NCBI GenBank assembly: GCA_020831865.1
Contig: JAFIFT010000015.1
Location: 1 to 64,000 of the forward strand
Source: Legionellaceae bacterium
Lineage (GTDB): Bacteria > Pseudomonadota > Gammaproteobacteria > Legionellales > Legionellaceae
Reading direction: 5' to 3'
DNA: 64,000 nt
Below, one piece after another: positions 15,984 to 24,087 of this stretch (positions are counted from its first letter, which is position 1; each line of letters begins with the position of its first letter). The notes beneath the pieces are model-generated. The model was not told the DNA's origin. It was given only the letters and a program-made list of their open reading frames with translations, and searched no databases. The position numbers and the translations under genes are program-made.

Positions 15984-16712
15984 ATGTTGCGTTTTGCGCT
16001 GGTTTTACTATGCCTTTTTTTCCATTCGGCAGTTTTTGCTCTGGCAGAAGGTTTTGTCTATCTTGCGGATGTGGCACCTGGAATAGAGCAGGATATTCGT
16101 TATTTTACCGCCAACAATTTTGTAGGGAGGCCTATCCGGGGTTACCAAAAACCACAGTGTATTCTCGCCCGACCTGCCGCGCAGGCTTTGCTGAAAGCGC
16201 AAAAAATGGCGGAAAAAAAGGGCTATCGTCTGAAAGTCTATGATTGTTATCGGCCACAACAGGCAGTTGACGATTTTTATCGCTGGAGTCAAGATGCCAG
16301 TGCTCAGGGTCAAAAAAAAGCCTTTTATCCGCGTGTGGCTAAAAGTGAGCTTTTTGCCAAAGGTTATATTGCCCGATATTCCGGTCACAGCCGGGGTGCA
16401 ACGGTTGACCTGACGCTGGTTAGCGCCACAGACCGGATAATACCGCCAGGGACTGCTATAGAGCGGTGTTTTGACCGCAGTCCTGCCTATTTGAATGATA
16501 ATTCCATTGATATGGGTACCCGTTATGATTGTCTTGATCCGACGGCGCACCGGTATTCCAGGGAAGTTACCGCCGCACAACGCCAGAAGCGCGCGCTCTT
16601 GCACCAAGTCATGACAGCCTCCGGTTTCAAGGGCTATGCCAAAGAATGGTGGCACTATAGCCTGCGTAATGAACCCTATCCTCGCCGTTATTTTGATTTT
16701 CCAGTACGTTAA
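15984..16712 (+). CDS. D-alanyl-D-alanine dipeptidase (VanX/DdpX-type, peptidase M15D)
   Basis: A 242-residue zinc dipeptidase from the ATG at 15984, preceded by CGGAGG at 15974-15979. The N-terminal signal peptide (FALVLLCLFFHSAVFALA) indicates periplasmic location. The M15D hallmarks are present: the substrate-binding Arg in YDCYRPQQAV, zinc ligands His and Asp in SGHSRGATVDLTL, and the catalytic Glu plus third zinc His in EWWHYS. It hydrolyses free D-Ala-D-Ala; chromosomal copies in Gram-negatives are thought to recycle wall dipeptide rather than give vancomycin resistance. No van genes are nearby. A preceding in-frame ATG at 15966 would add six residues. Confidence 0.93.
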   Translation: MLRFALVLLCLFFHSAVFALAEGFVYLADVAPGIEQDIRYFTANNFVGRPIRGYQKPQCILARPAAQALLKAQKMAEKKGYRLKVYDCYRPQQAVDDFYRWSQDASAQGQKKAFYPRVAKSELFAKGYIARYSGHSRGATVDLTLVSATDRIIPPGTAIERCFDRSPAYLNDNSIDMGTRYDCLDPTAHRYSREVTAAQRQKRALLHQVMTASGFKGYAKEWWHYSLRNEPYPRRYFDFPVR

Positions 16713-16785
16713 AGGCGACGGTGTGGTTTTTTGGCAGTGTCGTGATGTAGAGCCCATATCTCATACCCGCCTCTAAACGAAGCAT

Positions 16786-16906
16786 CTAAAATCAAAATGC
16801 CTATGTTCCGCGCTTTATGCGCGCGGAATTCAGCTCCTAACGTCATCCAGGATCGTGTGGATACCGTGTATAAGGCGCGGTGCATAGGCAAAAAGGGGAT
16901 TTTTAG
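16786..16906. repeat. 121-bp inverted-repeat element (MITE-like)
   Basis: The left arm CTAAAATCAAAATGCCTATG continued by TTCCGCGC pairs, with a few mismatches and small gaps, with the right arm GCGCGGTGCATAGGC continued by a purine/T-rich end finishing ATTTTTAG. The 15-bp block GCCTATGTTCCGCGC (16799-16813) against GCGCGGTGCATAGGC (16875-16889) matches at 13 positions. An inner palindrome CCGCGC...GCGCGG occurs in the left half. There is no transposase, so if mobile it would be non-autonomous. Confidence 0.6.
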
Positions 16907-16954
16907 TATCCAACATTCAGATGCGTTTACCCTGTACTTGCCCTGCGTGATCCT

Positions 16955-16982
16955 TTGATTTTAAAACGTTTTACTATATAGT
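16955..16982 (+). promoter_or_regulatory. putative sigma-70 promoter for petABC
   Basis: TTGATT at 16955-16960 and TATAGT at 16977-16982 with a 16-bp spacer, 46 bp upstream of the petA ATG. This is the best match in the spacer; no activator site is recognised. Confidence 0.45.
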
Positions 16983-17027
16983 AATAACTATTTGAGTGAT
17001 TGGCATATCCGCTAAGGATGGAGAACG

Positions 17028-17657
17028 ATGAGCGACACGGACTCAGAAGCAAAACAGCCAGCTTCTCAGGCTACAGCAGGGGAAGTTGATGAGCAACGAC
17101 GAAAATTCCTGATTAAATCAACCGCGGCTCTTGGGGGCGTGGGCGCTGTGTGTGCCTTGACGCCTTTTGTTTCCTCCTGGATGCCCAGTGCAAAAGCGCA
17201 GGCGGCGGGTGCGCCGGTGCAGGTTGATTTAAGCGAACTGGAACCAGGACAACAGGTAACTGTTGAATGGCGAGGGAAACCGGTATGGATTATTCGCCGT
17301 TCAAAAGAGATGCTGGAAACCTTGCCCAAGGTGGAGAATCAGTTGCGTGACCCGCAATCACTGGTGGAACAACAGCCAGAATACGCTAAAAATCAACACC
17401 GCTCTATAAATCCGGAGTATTTGGTGCTGGTGGGTATCTGCACACATTTGGGGTGTGTGCCCAAATATACCTCAACGGTAGAGGAATTTGGACCCGAGTG
17501 GGTGGGAGGATTTTACTGTCCGTGTCATGGCTCCACTTTTGATTATGCGGGGCGTGTTTTTAAGGGGGTTCCCGCGCCCATCAATATGGAAGTACCACCC
17601 TATACGTTTATTAATGACACCGTCATCGTGATCGGTGAGGAATCCAAAGAGGGGTAA
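17028..17657 (+). CDS. petA: ubiquinol-cytochrome c reductase Rieske iron-sulfur subunit
   Basis: A 209-residue Rieske protein. The twin-arginine signal-anchor RRKFLIKSTAALGG (residues about 24-37) followed by a hydrophobic stretch directs Tat export and anchors the protein. The [2Fe-2S] cluster ligands lie in CTHLGC and CPCHGS, with the usual hydrophobic cap nearby (GVPAPINMEVPPY). It carries electrons from ubiquinol to cytochrome c1 in the bc1 complex of the inner membrane. First gene of petABC, 6 bp before petB, with GGATGGAGA just before the ATG as ribosome site. Confidence 0.97.
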   Translation: MSDTDSEAKQPASQATAGEVDEQRRKFLIKSTAALGGVGAVCALTPFVSSWMPSAKAQAAGAPVQVDLSELEPGQQVTVEWRGKPVWIIRRSKEMLETLPKVENQLRDPQSLVEQQPEYAKNQHRSINPEYLVLVGICTHLGCVPKYTSTVEEFGPEWVGGFYCPCHGSTFDYAGRVFKGVPAPINMEVPPYTFINDTVIVIGEESKEG

Positions 17658-17663
17658 GGGAAC

Positions 17664-18875
17664 ATGAAAGGTTTAGTACACTGGGTTGATGCCCGTTTTC
17701 CTCTGATGAGCACCTGGAAAGCGCATATCAGCGAATATTATGCCCCTAAAAACCTGAATATTTTTTACGTTTTTGGTGCCTTGTCCATGCTGGTGTTGTT
17801 GAATCAGTTGCTGACAGGACTATGGCTCACCATGTTTTATACGCCCTCAGCGGAAAAAGCCTTCAGCTCTGTTGAATACATCATGCGCGATGTGAATTAT
17901 GGATGGCTGTTGCGCTATCTGCATTCCACTGGCGCGTCAGCCTTTTTTATCGTTGTGTATTTGCACATGTTGCGGGCCTTGCTTTATGGTTCCTATCAAA
18001 AACCACGGGAACTGATCTGGCTTTTTGGCGCGTTGCTGTTTGTGCTTTTGATGGCGGAAGCCTTTTTTGGTTATTTGTTGCCCTGGGGACAGATGTCATT
18101 TTGGGGTGCACAGGTTATCACCTCCCTTTTTGGAGCCATACCTCTGGTCGGCGAGCAACTGGTCACCTGGTTACGGGGGGATTTCACCATTGCCAATGCT
18201 ACCCTGCAACGTTTTTTTGCCCTGCATGTGATTGGGGTACCTTTGCTGATGTTGCTGCTGGTTTTTTTGCATATTGTGGCTTTGCATAAGGTAGGTTCCA
18301 ATAATCCGGAAGGCATAGAGATTAAAAAATACAAGGATGAGGCGGGCAGACCCCTGGATGGTATTCCGTTTCATCCCTATTACACGCTGAAGGATCTGGT
18401 TGCCGTTATCCTTTTTTTGATGGCCTTTTTTGCGGTGGTATTTTTTGCTCCGGAAATGGGAGGATACTTTTTGGAACACGCCAATTTTACACCGGCTGAT
18501 CCGATGGTAACACCAGAGCATATTGCACCGGTGTGGTATTTAACTCCCTTTTATTCCATTTTGCGGGCCATTCCTGATAAGTTAATGGGGGTGATTGCCA
18601 TGGGAGCTTCGATTATTCTGCTGTTTTTCCTGCCCTGGCTGGATCGCAGTCCGGTGAAATCCATGCGTTACAAGGGACGATTTTCCCAGATAGCTCTGGC
18701 CTTGTTTCTTATCAGCTTCATTATGCTGGGTTATCTCGGTACGTTGCCGGTTACACCGCTGCGTCAAGTCATGGCGCAGGTGGGTACGGTGATATATTTT
18801 GCCTATTTTGTATTGATGCCTGTCTACACGCGTTTGGAAGCGCATCGACAGCCACCTGAAAGGATACTACCATGA
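17664..18875 (+). CDS. petB: ubiquinol-cytochrome c reductase cytochrome b subunit
   Basis: A 403-residue polytopic membrane protein with about eight helices. The Q-cycle core is recognisable: paired haem-ligand histidines in helices B and D (RYLHSTGASAFF and FFALHVIGVP...LHIVALH), LLPWGQMSFWGAQVIT at the Qo-proximal cd region, and the ef-loop PVWY motif in APVWYLTPFYSILRA. PVWY in place of the mitochondrial PEWY is normal for beta/gammaproteobacteria. It holds both haems b and the two quinone sites. The stop overlaps the petC start by 4 bp. Confidence 0.98.
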   Translation: MKGLVHWVDARFPLMSTWKAHISEYYAPKNLNIFYVFGALSMLVLLNQLLTGLWLTMFYTPSAEKAFSSVEYIMRDVNYGWLLRYLHSTGASAFFIVVYLHMLRALLYGSYQKPRELIWLFGALLFVLLMAEAFFGYLLPWGQMSFWGAQVITSLFGAIPLVGEQLVTWLRGDFTIANATLQRFFALHVIGVPLLMLLLVFLHIVALHKVGSNNPEGIEIKKYKDEAGRPLDGIPFHPYYTLKDLVAVILFLMAFFAVVFFAPEMGGYFLEHANFTPADPMVTPEHIAPVWYLTPFYSILRAIPDKLMGVIAMGASIILLFFLPWLDRSPVKSMRYKGRFSQIALALFLISFIMLGYLGTLPVTPLRQVMAQVGTVIYFAYFVLMPVYTRLEAHRQPPERILP

Positions 18876-19612
18876 AGCGTATCAACTTCCTGTTAGCGGG
18901 ACTGGTTTTTTGCGTCAATTCTTATGCCGCCTCCAGCGCTATGCCCTTGTTGTCTGCTAACATTGATATACGAGATAAGGCCTCTTTGCAACGTGGCGCT
19001 GCCTTTTACATGAATTACTGTTCAGGTTGCCATTCCTTGCGCTATATGCGCTATAACCAGATGGGCAAAGATCTGGCGATTACTGATTTTACCGGTACGG
19101 TGGACGAAGATTTGTTGTATAACAATTTGATCTTTACCGAAGCCAAAGTCCATGATCCGATTGAAATCAGCATGCCACCGGAAGATGCCCGACAATGGTT
19201 TGGTGTGCCGCCGCCGGATTTGTCTCTGATTACGCGTGAACATGGGGTAGATTGGGTATATACCTTTCTAAAAAGTTTTTATGCCGATGATACGCGACCC
19301 TTTGGGGCTAATAACCTTTTGGTGAGCGGGGTGGCGATGCCTAATGTATTAGAACCCTTGTCCGGTCGCATTATTGCCCCAGACAGCAACAACAGAAAGC
19401 CAGCATCCTTGTTATTGGTTTCTAAAGGAGAAATGTCCTCCCAACAATTTGATCGAGCCTTGCTGGATCTGGTCAGCTTCTTGAGTTACGTGGGGGAACC
19501 GGTGCAATTAGTACGCTACCGAATAGGGGTTGGGGTGTTGCTCTTTCTGGCCCTGTTCCTGATGGTTGCCTGGCCTTTGAAAAAGTTGTACTGGAACAAA
19601 TTAAAAAGATAA
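18872..19612 (+). CDS. petC: ubiquinol-cytochrome c reductase cytochrome c1 subunit
   Basis: A 246-residue c-type cytochrome with a cleavable signal peptide (about residues 1-19), the haem-attachment motif CSGCHSLRYMRYN, a single C-terminal transmembrane anchor (GVGVLLFLALFLMVAWPL) and a basic end. It accepts electrons from the Rieske centre and passes them to a soluble cytochrome c. It is coupled to petB by a 4-bp overlap and completes the bc1 operon; a terminal oxidase is expected elsewhere in the genome. The next gene, sspA, follows after 89 bp. Confidence 0.97.
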   Translation: MKRINFLLAGLVFCVNSYAASSAMPLLSANIDIRDKASLQRGAAFYMNYCSGCHSLRYMRYNQMGKDLAITDFTGTVDEDLLYNNLIFTEAKVHDPIEISMPPEDARQWFGVPPPDLSLITREHGVDWVYTFLKSFYADDTRPFGANNLLVSGVAMPNVLEPLSGRIIAPDSNNRKPASLLLVSKGEMSSQQFDRALLDLVSFLSYVGEPVQLVRYRIGVGVLLFLALFLMVAWPLKKLYWNKLKR

Positions 19613-19701
19613 GAAAAATAATCGAAAAGTCAACATGAATGGTAAAAATTATGGTAAAATTCTAACTTTGATCAGTATACCTAATTAGTGAGGAGCGGTT
19701 C

Positions 19702-20322
19702 ATGGCGATCGTAACAAAGCGGACCATTATGTCATTGTATTCCGATGCCGATGATGTGTATAGCCACCAGGTTCGTATTGTTCTGGCGGAAAAGGGGGTG
19801 AATGTTGATATCCATCACCAAACACTGGGCGGCGATACCAGTGAACTGGAAAGCCTCAATCCCTATGCCTCCATCCCTACATTAATCGATCGGGAGTTGG
19901 TATTGTATGAAGCGCGCATTATTATGGAATATCTGGATGAGCGTTTCCCGCATCCGCCCCTGTTACCGGTTTATCCGGTGGCTCGTGCAGAATCCCGTAA
20001 GATGATGTTTCGTATTGAAAATGACTGGTACGCGTTGATGCATCAGATTATTGCCGGAGAAGATGCTGCTCAAGCACAGCAGTTTCTGGCAGAAAGCCTG
20101 ATCGCTTTAGAACCGGTTTTTCTGGATAAACCTTACTTTCTGAGCGAAGAATTTTCTTTGCTTGATTGTGTCCTGGCCCCTTTGTTATGGCGATTGCCAC
20201 AATTGGGCGTAGAGATCCCCGCCTCTACAAAAGGTTTACATGACTATATGCAACGTGTCTTTGCCCGCGAGTCTTTTCAAGAGGGCTTAACCGAGGCAGA
20301 ACGTCAGTTACGAGCCGCCTGA
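19702..20322 (+). CDS. sspA: stringent starvation protein A (GST-fold RNA polymerase-associated protein)
   Basis: A 206-residue GST-fold protein. The N-terminal thioredoxin-like half (MSLYSDADDVYSHQVRIVLAEKGV) lacks a catalytic Cys/Ser, and the helical C-terminal half ends PQLGVEIPASTKGL. SspA binds RNA polymerase and alters transcription in stationary phase and acid stress; in several pathogens it also controls virulence genes. Its position after petABC and directly before sspB is the standard gammaproteobacterial arrangement. GAGGAGC precedes the ATG. The stop overlaps the sspB start codon. Confidence 0.95.
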   Translation: MAIVTKRTIMSLYSDADDVYSHQVRIVLAEKGVNVDIHHQTLGGDTSELESLNPYASIPTLIDRELVLYEARIIMEYLDERFPHPPLLPVYPVARAESRKMMFRIENDWYALMHQIIAGEDAAQAQQFLAESLIALEPVFLDKPYFLSEEFSLLDCVLAPLLWRLPQLGVEIPASTKGLHDYMQRVFARESFQEGLTEAERQLRAA

Positions 20323-20750
20323 TGGACAAAATGACACCTAACAAAGCGTATTTTATCCGAGCTGTTTATGACTGGATTGTTGATAACGCCATGACGCCTT
20401 ATATCCTGGTTGACGCGACCTTACCTTGTGTAGAAGTGCCGCAACAATTCGTTAATAATGGAAAAATTGTATTGGATATCTCCCCCAGTGCGTCTCGCGG
20501 CCTGCACATAGAAAACGAGCGGATCGTGTTTACGGCCAGGTTTTCAGGCATTAGTACTCAGGTTATGGTACATCCTTTGGCGGTCATAGCCATTTATGCC
20601 AGCGAGAATGGTCGTGGTATGGAGTTTGGTGCTGAATACAATCGTGACTATCCCCCTTTGGATCAGATCAGTACGACTCCTTCGGCAAGCCCCGGTACGG
20701 GCAACAAGCCCAAGAAGCCGTTCTTGAAATTAGTGGATAAGGACGAGTAA
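20322..20750 (+). CDS. sspB: ClpXP protease specificity-enhancing factor SspB
   Basis: A 142-residue adaptor. The folded domain (about 1-110) contains the family segments AVYDWIVDNAMTPYILVDA, GKIVLDISPSA, FTARFSG and HPLAVIAIYASENG. A flexible linker follows and ends with the ClpX-docking tail PFLKLVDKDE, close to the known C-terminal LRVVK-type motif. It delivers ssrA-tagged and some native proteins (for example RseA fragments) to ClpXP. The ATG overlaps the sspA stop (TGATG), so the pair is translationally coupled. Confidence 0.96.
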   Translation: MDKMTPNKAYFIRAVYDWIVDNAMTPYILVDATLPCVEVPQQFVNNGKIVLDISPSASRGLHIENERIVFTARFSGISTQVMVHPLAVIAIYASENGRGMEFGAEYNRDYPPLDQISTTPSASPGTGNKPKKPFLKLVDKDE

Positions 20751-20784
20751 TTTAACGGCCGTTTACGTAGGGAGGATGGACGCT

Positions 20785-22275
20785 ATGATATCCCAATTAC
20801 TGTACTCTATTGAACGGATTCGAGAAGCGGAGAAAACGGCTATAGAGCAAGCCGAGATGAGCGAATGGCTCTTGATGCAACGGGCGGCTCAGGCTGCCTT
20901 TGCCCGTATTCAACTCTATTATCCTGATTTGCCGTCTCTTGCCGTATTTTGCGGTGCTGGTAATAACGGTGGTGACGGTTTGTTGCTGGCGGCACTGGCG
21001 CAAGCCAATGGCATTGCAACACAGGTTTATCTGGCGAAAGGGGTTGAAAAATTAGCGGGCAATGTCTCTAAAGCGGCGAAAGCAGCGATCAATGCAGGTA
21101 TTGTTTTGGCTCCCCTGGTCGCGTACCCGCAAGTGCAGGCGGATCTGTTGGTAGATGCCTTGCTGGGAATCGGCATCAAAGGGGCGGTGCATGGTAAGAC
21201 GGCAGAGGTGATTGGTTGGTTGAATGCGCAGCCAGTACCAGTGGTCTCCCTTGATGTCCCTTCGGGTCTGGATGCCAATACCGGGGAAGTGCTGGGTATG
21301 GCAGTTAAGGCAACGCACACCATTAGTTTTATTGGTGCCAAGACCGGTTTGTATACAGCAGATGGTCCTGATCATGCCGGTGAAATTTTTGTCGCCAGCC
21401 TGGAGCTGGATACTGTGTTGCAACGGATTCAACCAACAGCGAAGTTAGTCACGTCCACCACGATTCGTACCGATTTACCGCCACGAGCCAAAAATTGTCA
21501 TAAAGGTCATTTTGGCCATGTCTTGCTCATAGGGGGCGGCAGGGGCATGCCGGGCGCCATTATGCTGGCTGCGAAGGCTGCCTTGCGGGTCGGTGCGGGC
21601 CTGGTGACCGTTGCGACTCGTAAAGAACATGTGGGGGCGGTGGCGGCCTGGTTACCTGAGGCAATGTGTCATGGCATTTCTTATGCCCATGCCCTGAACC
21701 CCCTATTAAAAAAAGCCACGGTGTTGGTGATTGGTCCGGGGATGGGAACGGATCGCTGGGCGCAGGCACTGTATAAAAAAGCGATCTGCTGGCCAGGTCT
21801 GAAAGTGGTTGATGCTTCCGCACTGGCAATGCTGGCTGCCAGCCCCTCGCAGGATAATCAGCGTGTTTTGACGCCGCATCCGGGCGAAGCGGCTCTGCTT
21901 CTGCAAACGAGCGGGGCAGCGGTGCAACAGGATCGGCTGGCGGCTTTGCAGGAATTGCATCAGCACTATGGGGGGACTATCGTACTCAAAGGTTGCGGCA
22001 GTTTGATTGCGGCCAATAACCATCTGCCGTATCTCTGTGCGGCCGGTAATCCTGGTATGGCTACCGGGGGTACTGGCGATGTCTTATCGGGCGTGATTGC
22101 CGGATTGATGGCGCAGGGACAATCTCCTTTTAATGCAGCGGCTTTGGGGGTGTTTGTACATGCCAAGGCGGCGGACCGGGCGGCATTATTGCAGGGTGTG
22201 AGAGGACTTTTGGCCTCTGATTTAATTGACTATCTGGCCAAAGTTGTGAATCCGGAACCGATGAGAAACCATTGA
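20785..22275 (+). CDS. nnr: bifunctional NAD(P)H-hydrate epimerase / ADP-dependent dehydratase
   Basis: A 496-residue two-domain metabolite-repair enzyme (YjeF). The N-terminal epimerase domain (about 1-215) shows FCGAGNNGGDGLL and LDVPSGLDANTGEV; the C-terminal ribokinase-like dehydratase domain shows GHFGHVLLIGGGRGMPGA, TPHPGEAALLL, KGCG and the catalytic GNPGMATGGTGDVLSG. Together they repair hydrated NADH and NADPH. The ATG at 20785 is preferred to that at 20776 because GGGAGG at 20770-20775 would touch the earlier codon. It is followed 7 bp later by tsaE, as in E. coli and many relatives. Confidence 0.96.
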   Translation: MISQLLYSIERIREAEKTAIEQAEMSEWLLMQRAAQAAFARIQLYYPDLPSLAVFCGAGNNGGDGLLLAALAQANGIATQVYLAKGVEKLAGNVSKAAKAAINAGIVLAPLVAYPQVQADLLVDALLGIGIKGAVHGKTAEVIGWLNAQPVPVVSLDVPSGLDANTGEVLGMAVKATHTISFIGAKTGLYTADGPDHAGEIFVASLELDTVLQRIQPTAKLVTSTTIRTDLPPRAKNCHKGHFGHVLLIGGGRGMPGAIMLAAKAALRVGAGLVTVATRKEHVGAVAAWLPEAMCHGISYAHALNPLLKKATVLVIGPGMGTDRWAQALYKKAICWPGLKVVDASALAMLAASPSQDNQRVLTPHPGEAALLLQTSGAAVQQDRLAALQELHQHYGGTIVLKGCGSLIAANNHLPYLCAAGNPGMATGGTGDVLSGVIAGLMAQGQSPFNAAALGVFVHAKAADRAALLQGVRGLLASDLIDYLAKVVNPEPMRNH

Positions 22276-22282
22276 GCCTGCT

Positions 22283-22747
22283 ATGACTGATATAGCGATC
22301 CCTTTGTCTGATGAATCTGCCAGCGTACGTTTTGCGCAGCAGCTTGCGCCGCTATTACAAGCACCGCTGGTGTTGGGCTGGTCGGGTCAACTGGGGGCAG
22401 GTAAAACCACTATGATTCGTGCGCTGTTGCGGGCGCTTGATGTACAAGGACCCATTAAAAGCCCAACCTATGCGCTGGTGGAGACTTATGACTGCCCCTC
22501 TTTTTTTCTGCACCACTTTGATTTGTACCGCATCGCAGAGGAAGAGGAGTTAGAGTATATTGGTTTTCGTGATTTTTTCACTGAAGACAGTATTTGTTGT
22601 ATTGAATGGCCAGATAACACAAGGTTGAGTAGCGAAATCTTGGATGTGCGCCTTGAGCTCAGTCTTGCCGGTGATGGACGGGCGCTGATAGTAAAAGCCT
22701 ATAGTCCACGTGGTGAACAAGTGCTGAAAGACTGGGGCTTAAGATGA
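22283..22747 (+). CDS. tsaE: tRNA threonylcarbamoyladenosine biosynthesis ATPase TsaE
   Basis: A 154-residue P-loop ATPase. Walker A is GQLGAGKTTMIR, followed by KSPTYALVETY and HFDLYRI, then IEWPD near the Walker B/sensor region. TsaE works with TsaB and TsaD to add threonylcarbamoyl to A37 of ANN-decoding tRNAs. tsaD is in this window at 53.0 kb; tsaB is not. It overlaps amiB by 4 bp in the nnr-tsaE-amiB-mutL-miaA run. Confidence 0.96.
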   Translation: MTDIAIPLSDESASVRFAQQLAPLLQAPLVLGWSGQLGAGKTTMIRALLRALDVQGPIKSPTYALVETYDCPSFFLHHFDLYRIAEEEELEYIGFRDFFTEDSICCIEWPDNTRLSSEILDVRLELSLAGDGRALIVKAYSPRGEQVLKDWGLR

Positions 22748-24087
22748 TAAGATTCGTGTCGTTTCTGTTGTTCTGCTTGTGCCTGCATAGCCAGTCGGTA
22801 TTGGCCCACTCGGTCTTGAGCGCTATCAGACTATCGTCACCGGGACAAATTGAGCTGGATATCAAGGGGGAACTGCCAGCTTATAAGCTATTTTCCCTGC
22901 ATCATCCGGAGCGGATTGTGCTGGATTTAAGTCATACGCAGAGCAGCGTCAAAGAGAATCTCTCACCGGATCATACCCCGCAAATCCGCAAGATTCGTAT
23001 AGGCCAACAAGCCGATAACCGTTTGCGTCTGGTGTTTGAAGTGGATAGGGCGTATCAGACGCGTCTGGAGAAAAAACAAGGCGCGGCACAAGTGCATCAG
23101 TTGCTTGTCACACTACAGGCTAAAGCTGCATCGAAAGAGAAGGCTTTGCCGTTGCAAAATGACGCAAATAAGGCAAAGCATCTTTCTCCGCAAGGCTTGG
23201 TGCCAAATCGCCTGCGTGATGTGATTGTGGTACTTGACCCCGGTCATGGTGGTAAAGATCCCGGGGCTATCGGTCCGGCCCGTCACTGTGAAAAAAACCT
23301 GGTATTGGCGATTGCGCAAAAACTCAAACAAATCATCGATAAACAACCCGGTATGCAGGCGGTACTGACCCGTAAAGGGGATTATTACATCGGGTTACGA
23401 GAACGCCTGCAGATTGCCCGTAAAGCAGATGCGGATATTTTTGTCGCTATCCATGCGGATGCTTTTATTAACCAGCAGTCAAATGGGGCATCGGTATTTG
23501 CTTTGTCGCCAACCGGAGCGACCAGTGAAGCAGCCCGCTGGCTGGCGGAAAAAGAAAACTATTCAGAATTGGGCGGGGTGAACCTTGCCGAACTAAATGA
23601 TGATAATGGCATGGTGCGTTCGGTATTAATTGACCTTTCACAAACAGCAACCATCAGTGCCAGCCTGAATATAGGGCAAAAGCTCCTGCAATCTCTCGGA
23701 AAAATGACCCGTTTGCATAATGAAAAAGTGGAGCAAGCGCGCTTTGTGGTGTTAAAATCGCCAGATATTCCTTCGGTTCTGGTGGAAACCGGTTTTATTT
23801 CTAACCCGAAAGAGGAGCGAAATTTAAGCAATCCTCACTATCAGTCGCGGATGGCACAGGCGATGTTCCAGGGAATTAAAGCCTATTTTTGGGAATTTCC
23901 ACCCTATGGTTCACGGGTTGAGCTTTTGTCAGCCGCTAAAACGCATGTGGTACAACGCGGTCAGACCCTCTCGGGTATTGCTAGTCAATACCACTGTTCG
24001 CAGAAGTTACTCATGGCGGCGAATCAATTGACTACGAGCCATTTACACGTTGGGCAACAATTGGTGATACCTCCGGCATGGGCATAA
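22744..24087 (+). CDS. amiB: N-acetylmuramoyl-L-alanine amidase (AmiB/AmiC type, AMIN + Amidase_3 + LysM)
   Basis: A 447-residue periplasmic cell-wall amidase. The signal peptide (about 1-21) is followed by an AMIN domain (about 25-125) that targets the septum, a linker, the zinc amidase_3 domain starting LDPGHGGKDPGAIG (zinc His) with a catalytic Glu in LVETGFISN, and a C-terminal LysM module (HVVQRGQTLSGIAS...LHVGQQLVIP) that binds peptidoglycan. It splits septal peptidoglycan during daughter-cell separation and is normally switched on by EnvC or NlpD. It overlaps tsaE and mutL. Confidence 0.96.
   Translation: MIRFVSFLLFCLCLHSQSVLAHSVLSAIRLSSPGQIELDIKGELPAYKLFSLHHPERIVLDLSHTQSSVKENLSPDHTPQIRKIRIGQQADNRLRLVFEVDRAYQTRLEKKQGAAQVHQLLVTLQAKAASKEKALPLQNDANKAKHLSPQGLVPNRLRDVIVVLDPGHGGKDPGAIGPARHCEKNLVLAIAQKLKQIIDKQPGMQAVLTRKGDYYIGLRERLQIARKADADIFVAIHADAFINQQSNGASVFALSPTGATSEAARWLAEKENYSELGGVNLAELNDDNGMVRSVLIDLSQTATISASLNIGQKLLQSLGKMTRLHNEKVEQARFVVLKSPDIPSVLVETGFISNPKEERNLSNPHYQSRMAQAMFQGIKAYFWEFPPYGSRVELLSAAKTHVVQRGQTLSGIASQYHCSQKLLMAANQLTTSHLHVGQQLVIPPAWA

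Larger units (their letters stand above)
16713..17027. other. intergenic region before petA
   Basis: 315 bp without a credible gene. It contains a 121-bp inverted-repeat element (16786-16906) and a likely petABC promoter (16955-16982), both listed separately. A minus-strand open frame across the element reads like the translated-repeat proteins often mis-annotated in related genomes and is not called. Confidence 0.6.

Noticed and set aside
16709..16891. Minus-strand 60-codon frame (SSWMTLG-type start, FRGGYEIWALHH end)
   Set aside because: It lies within the inverted-repeat element and resembles spurious proteins commonly annotated over such repeats.
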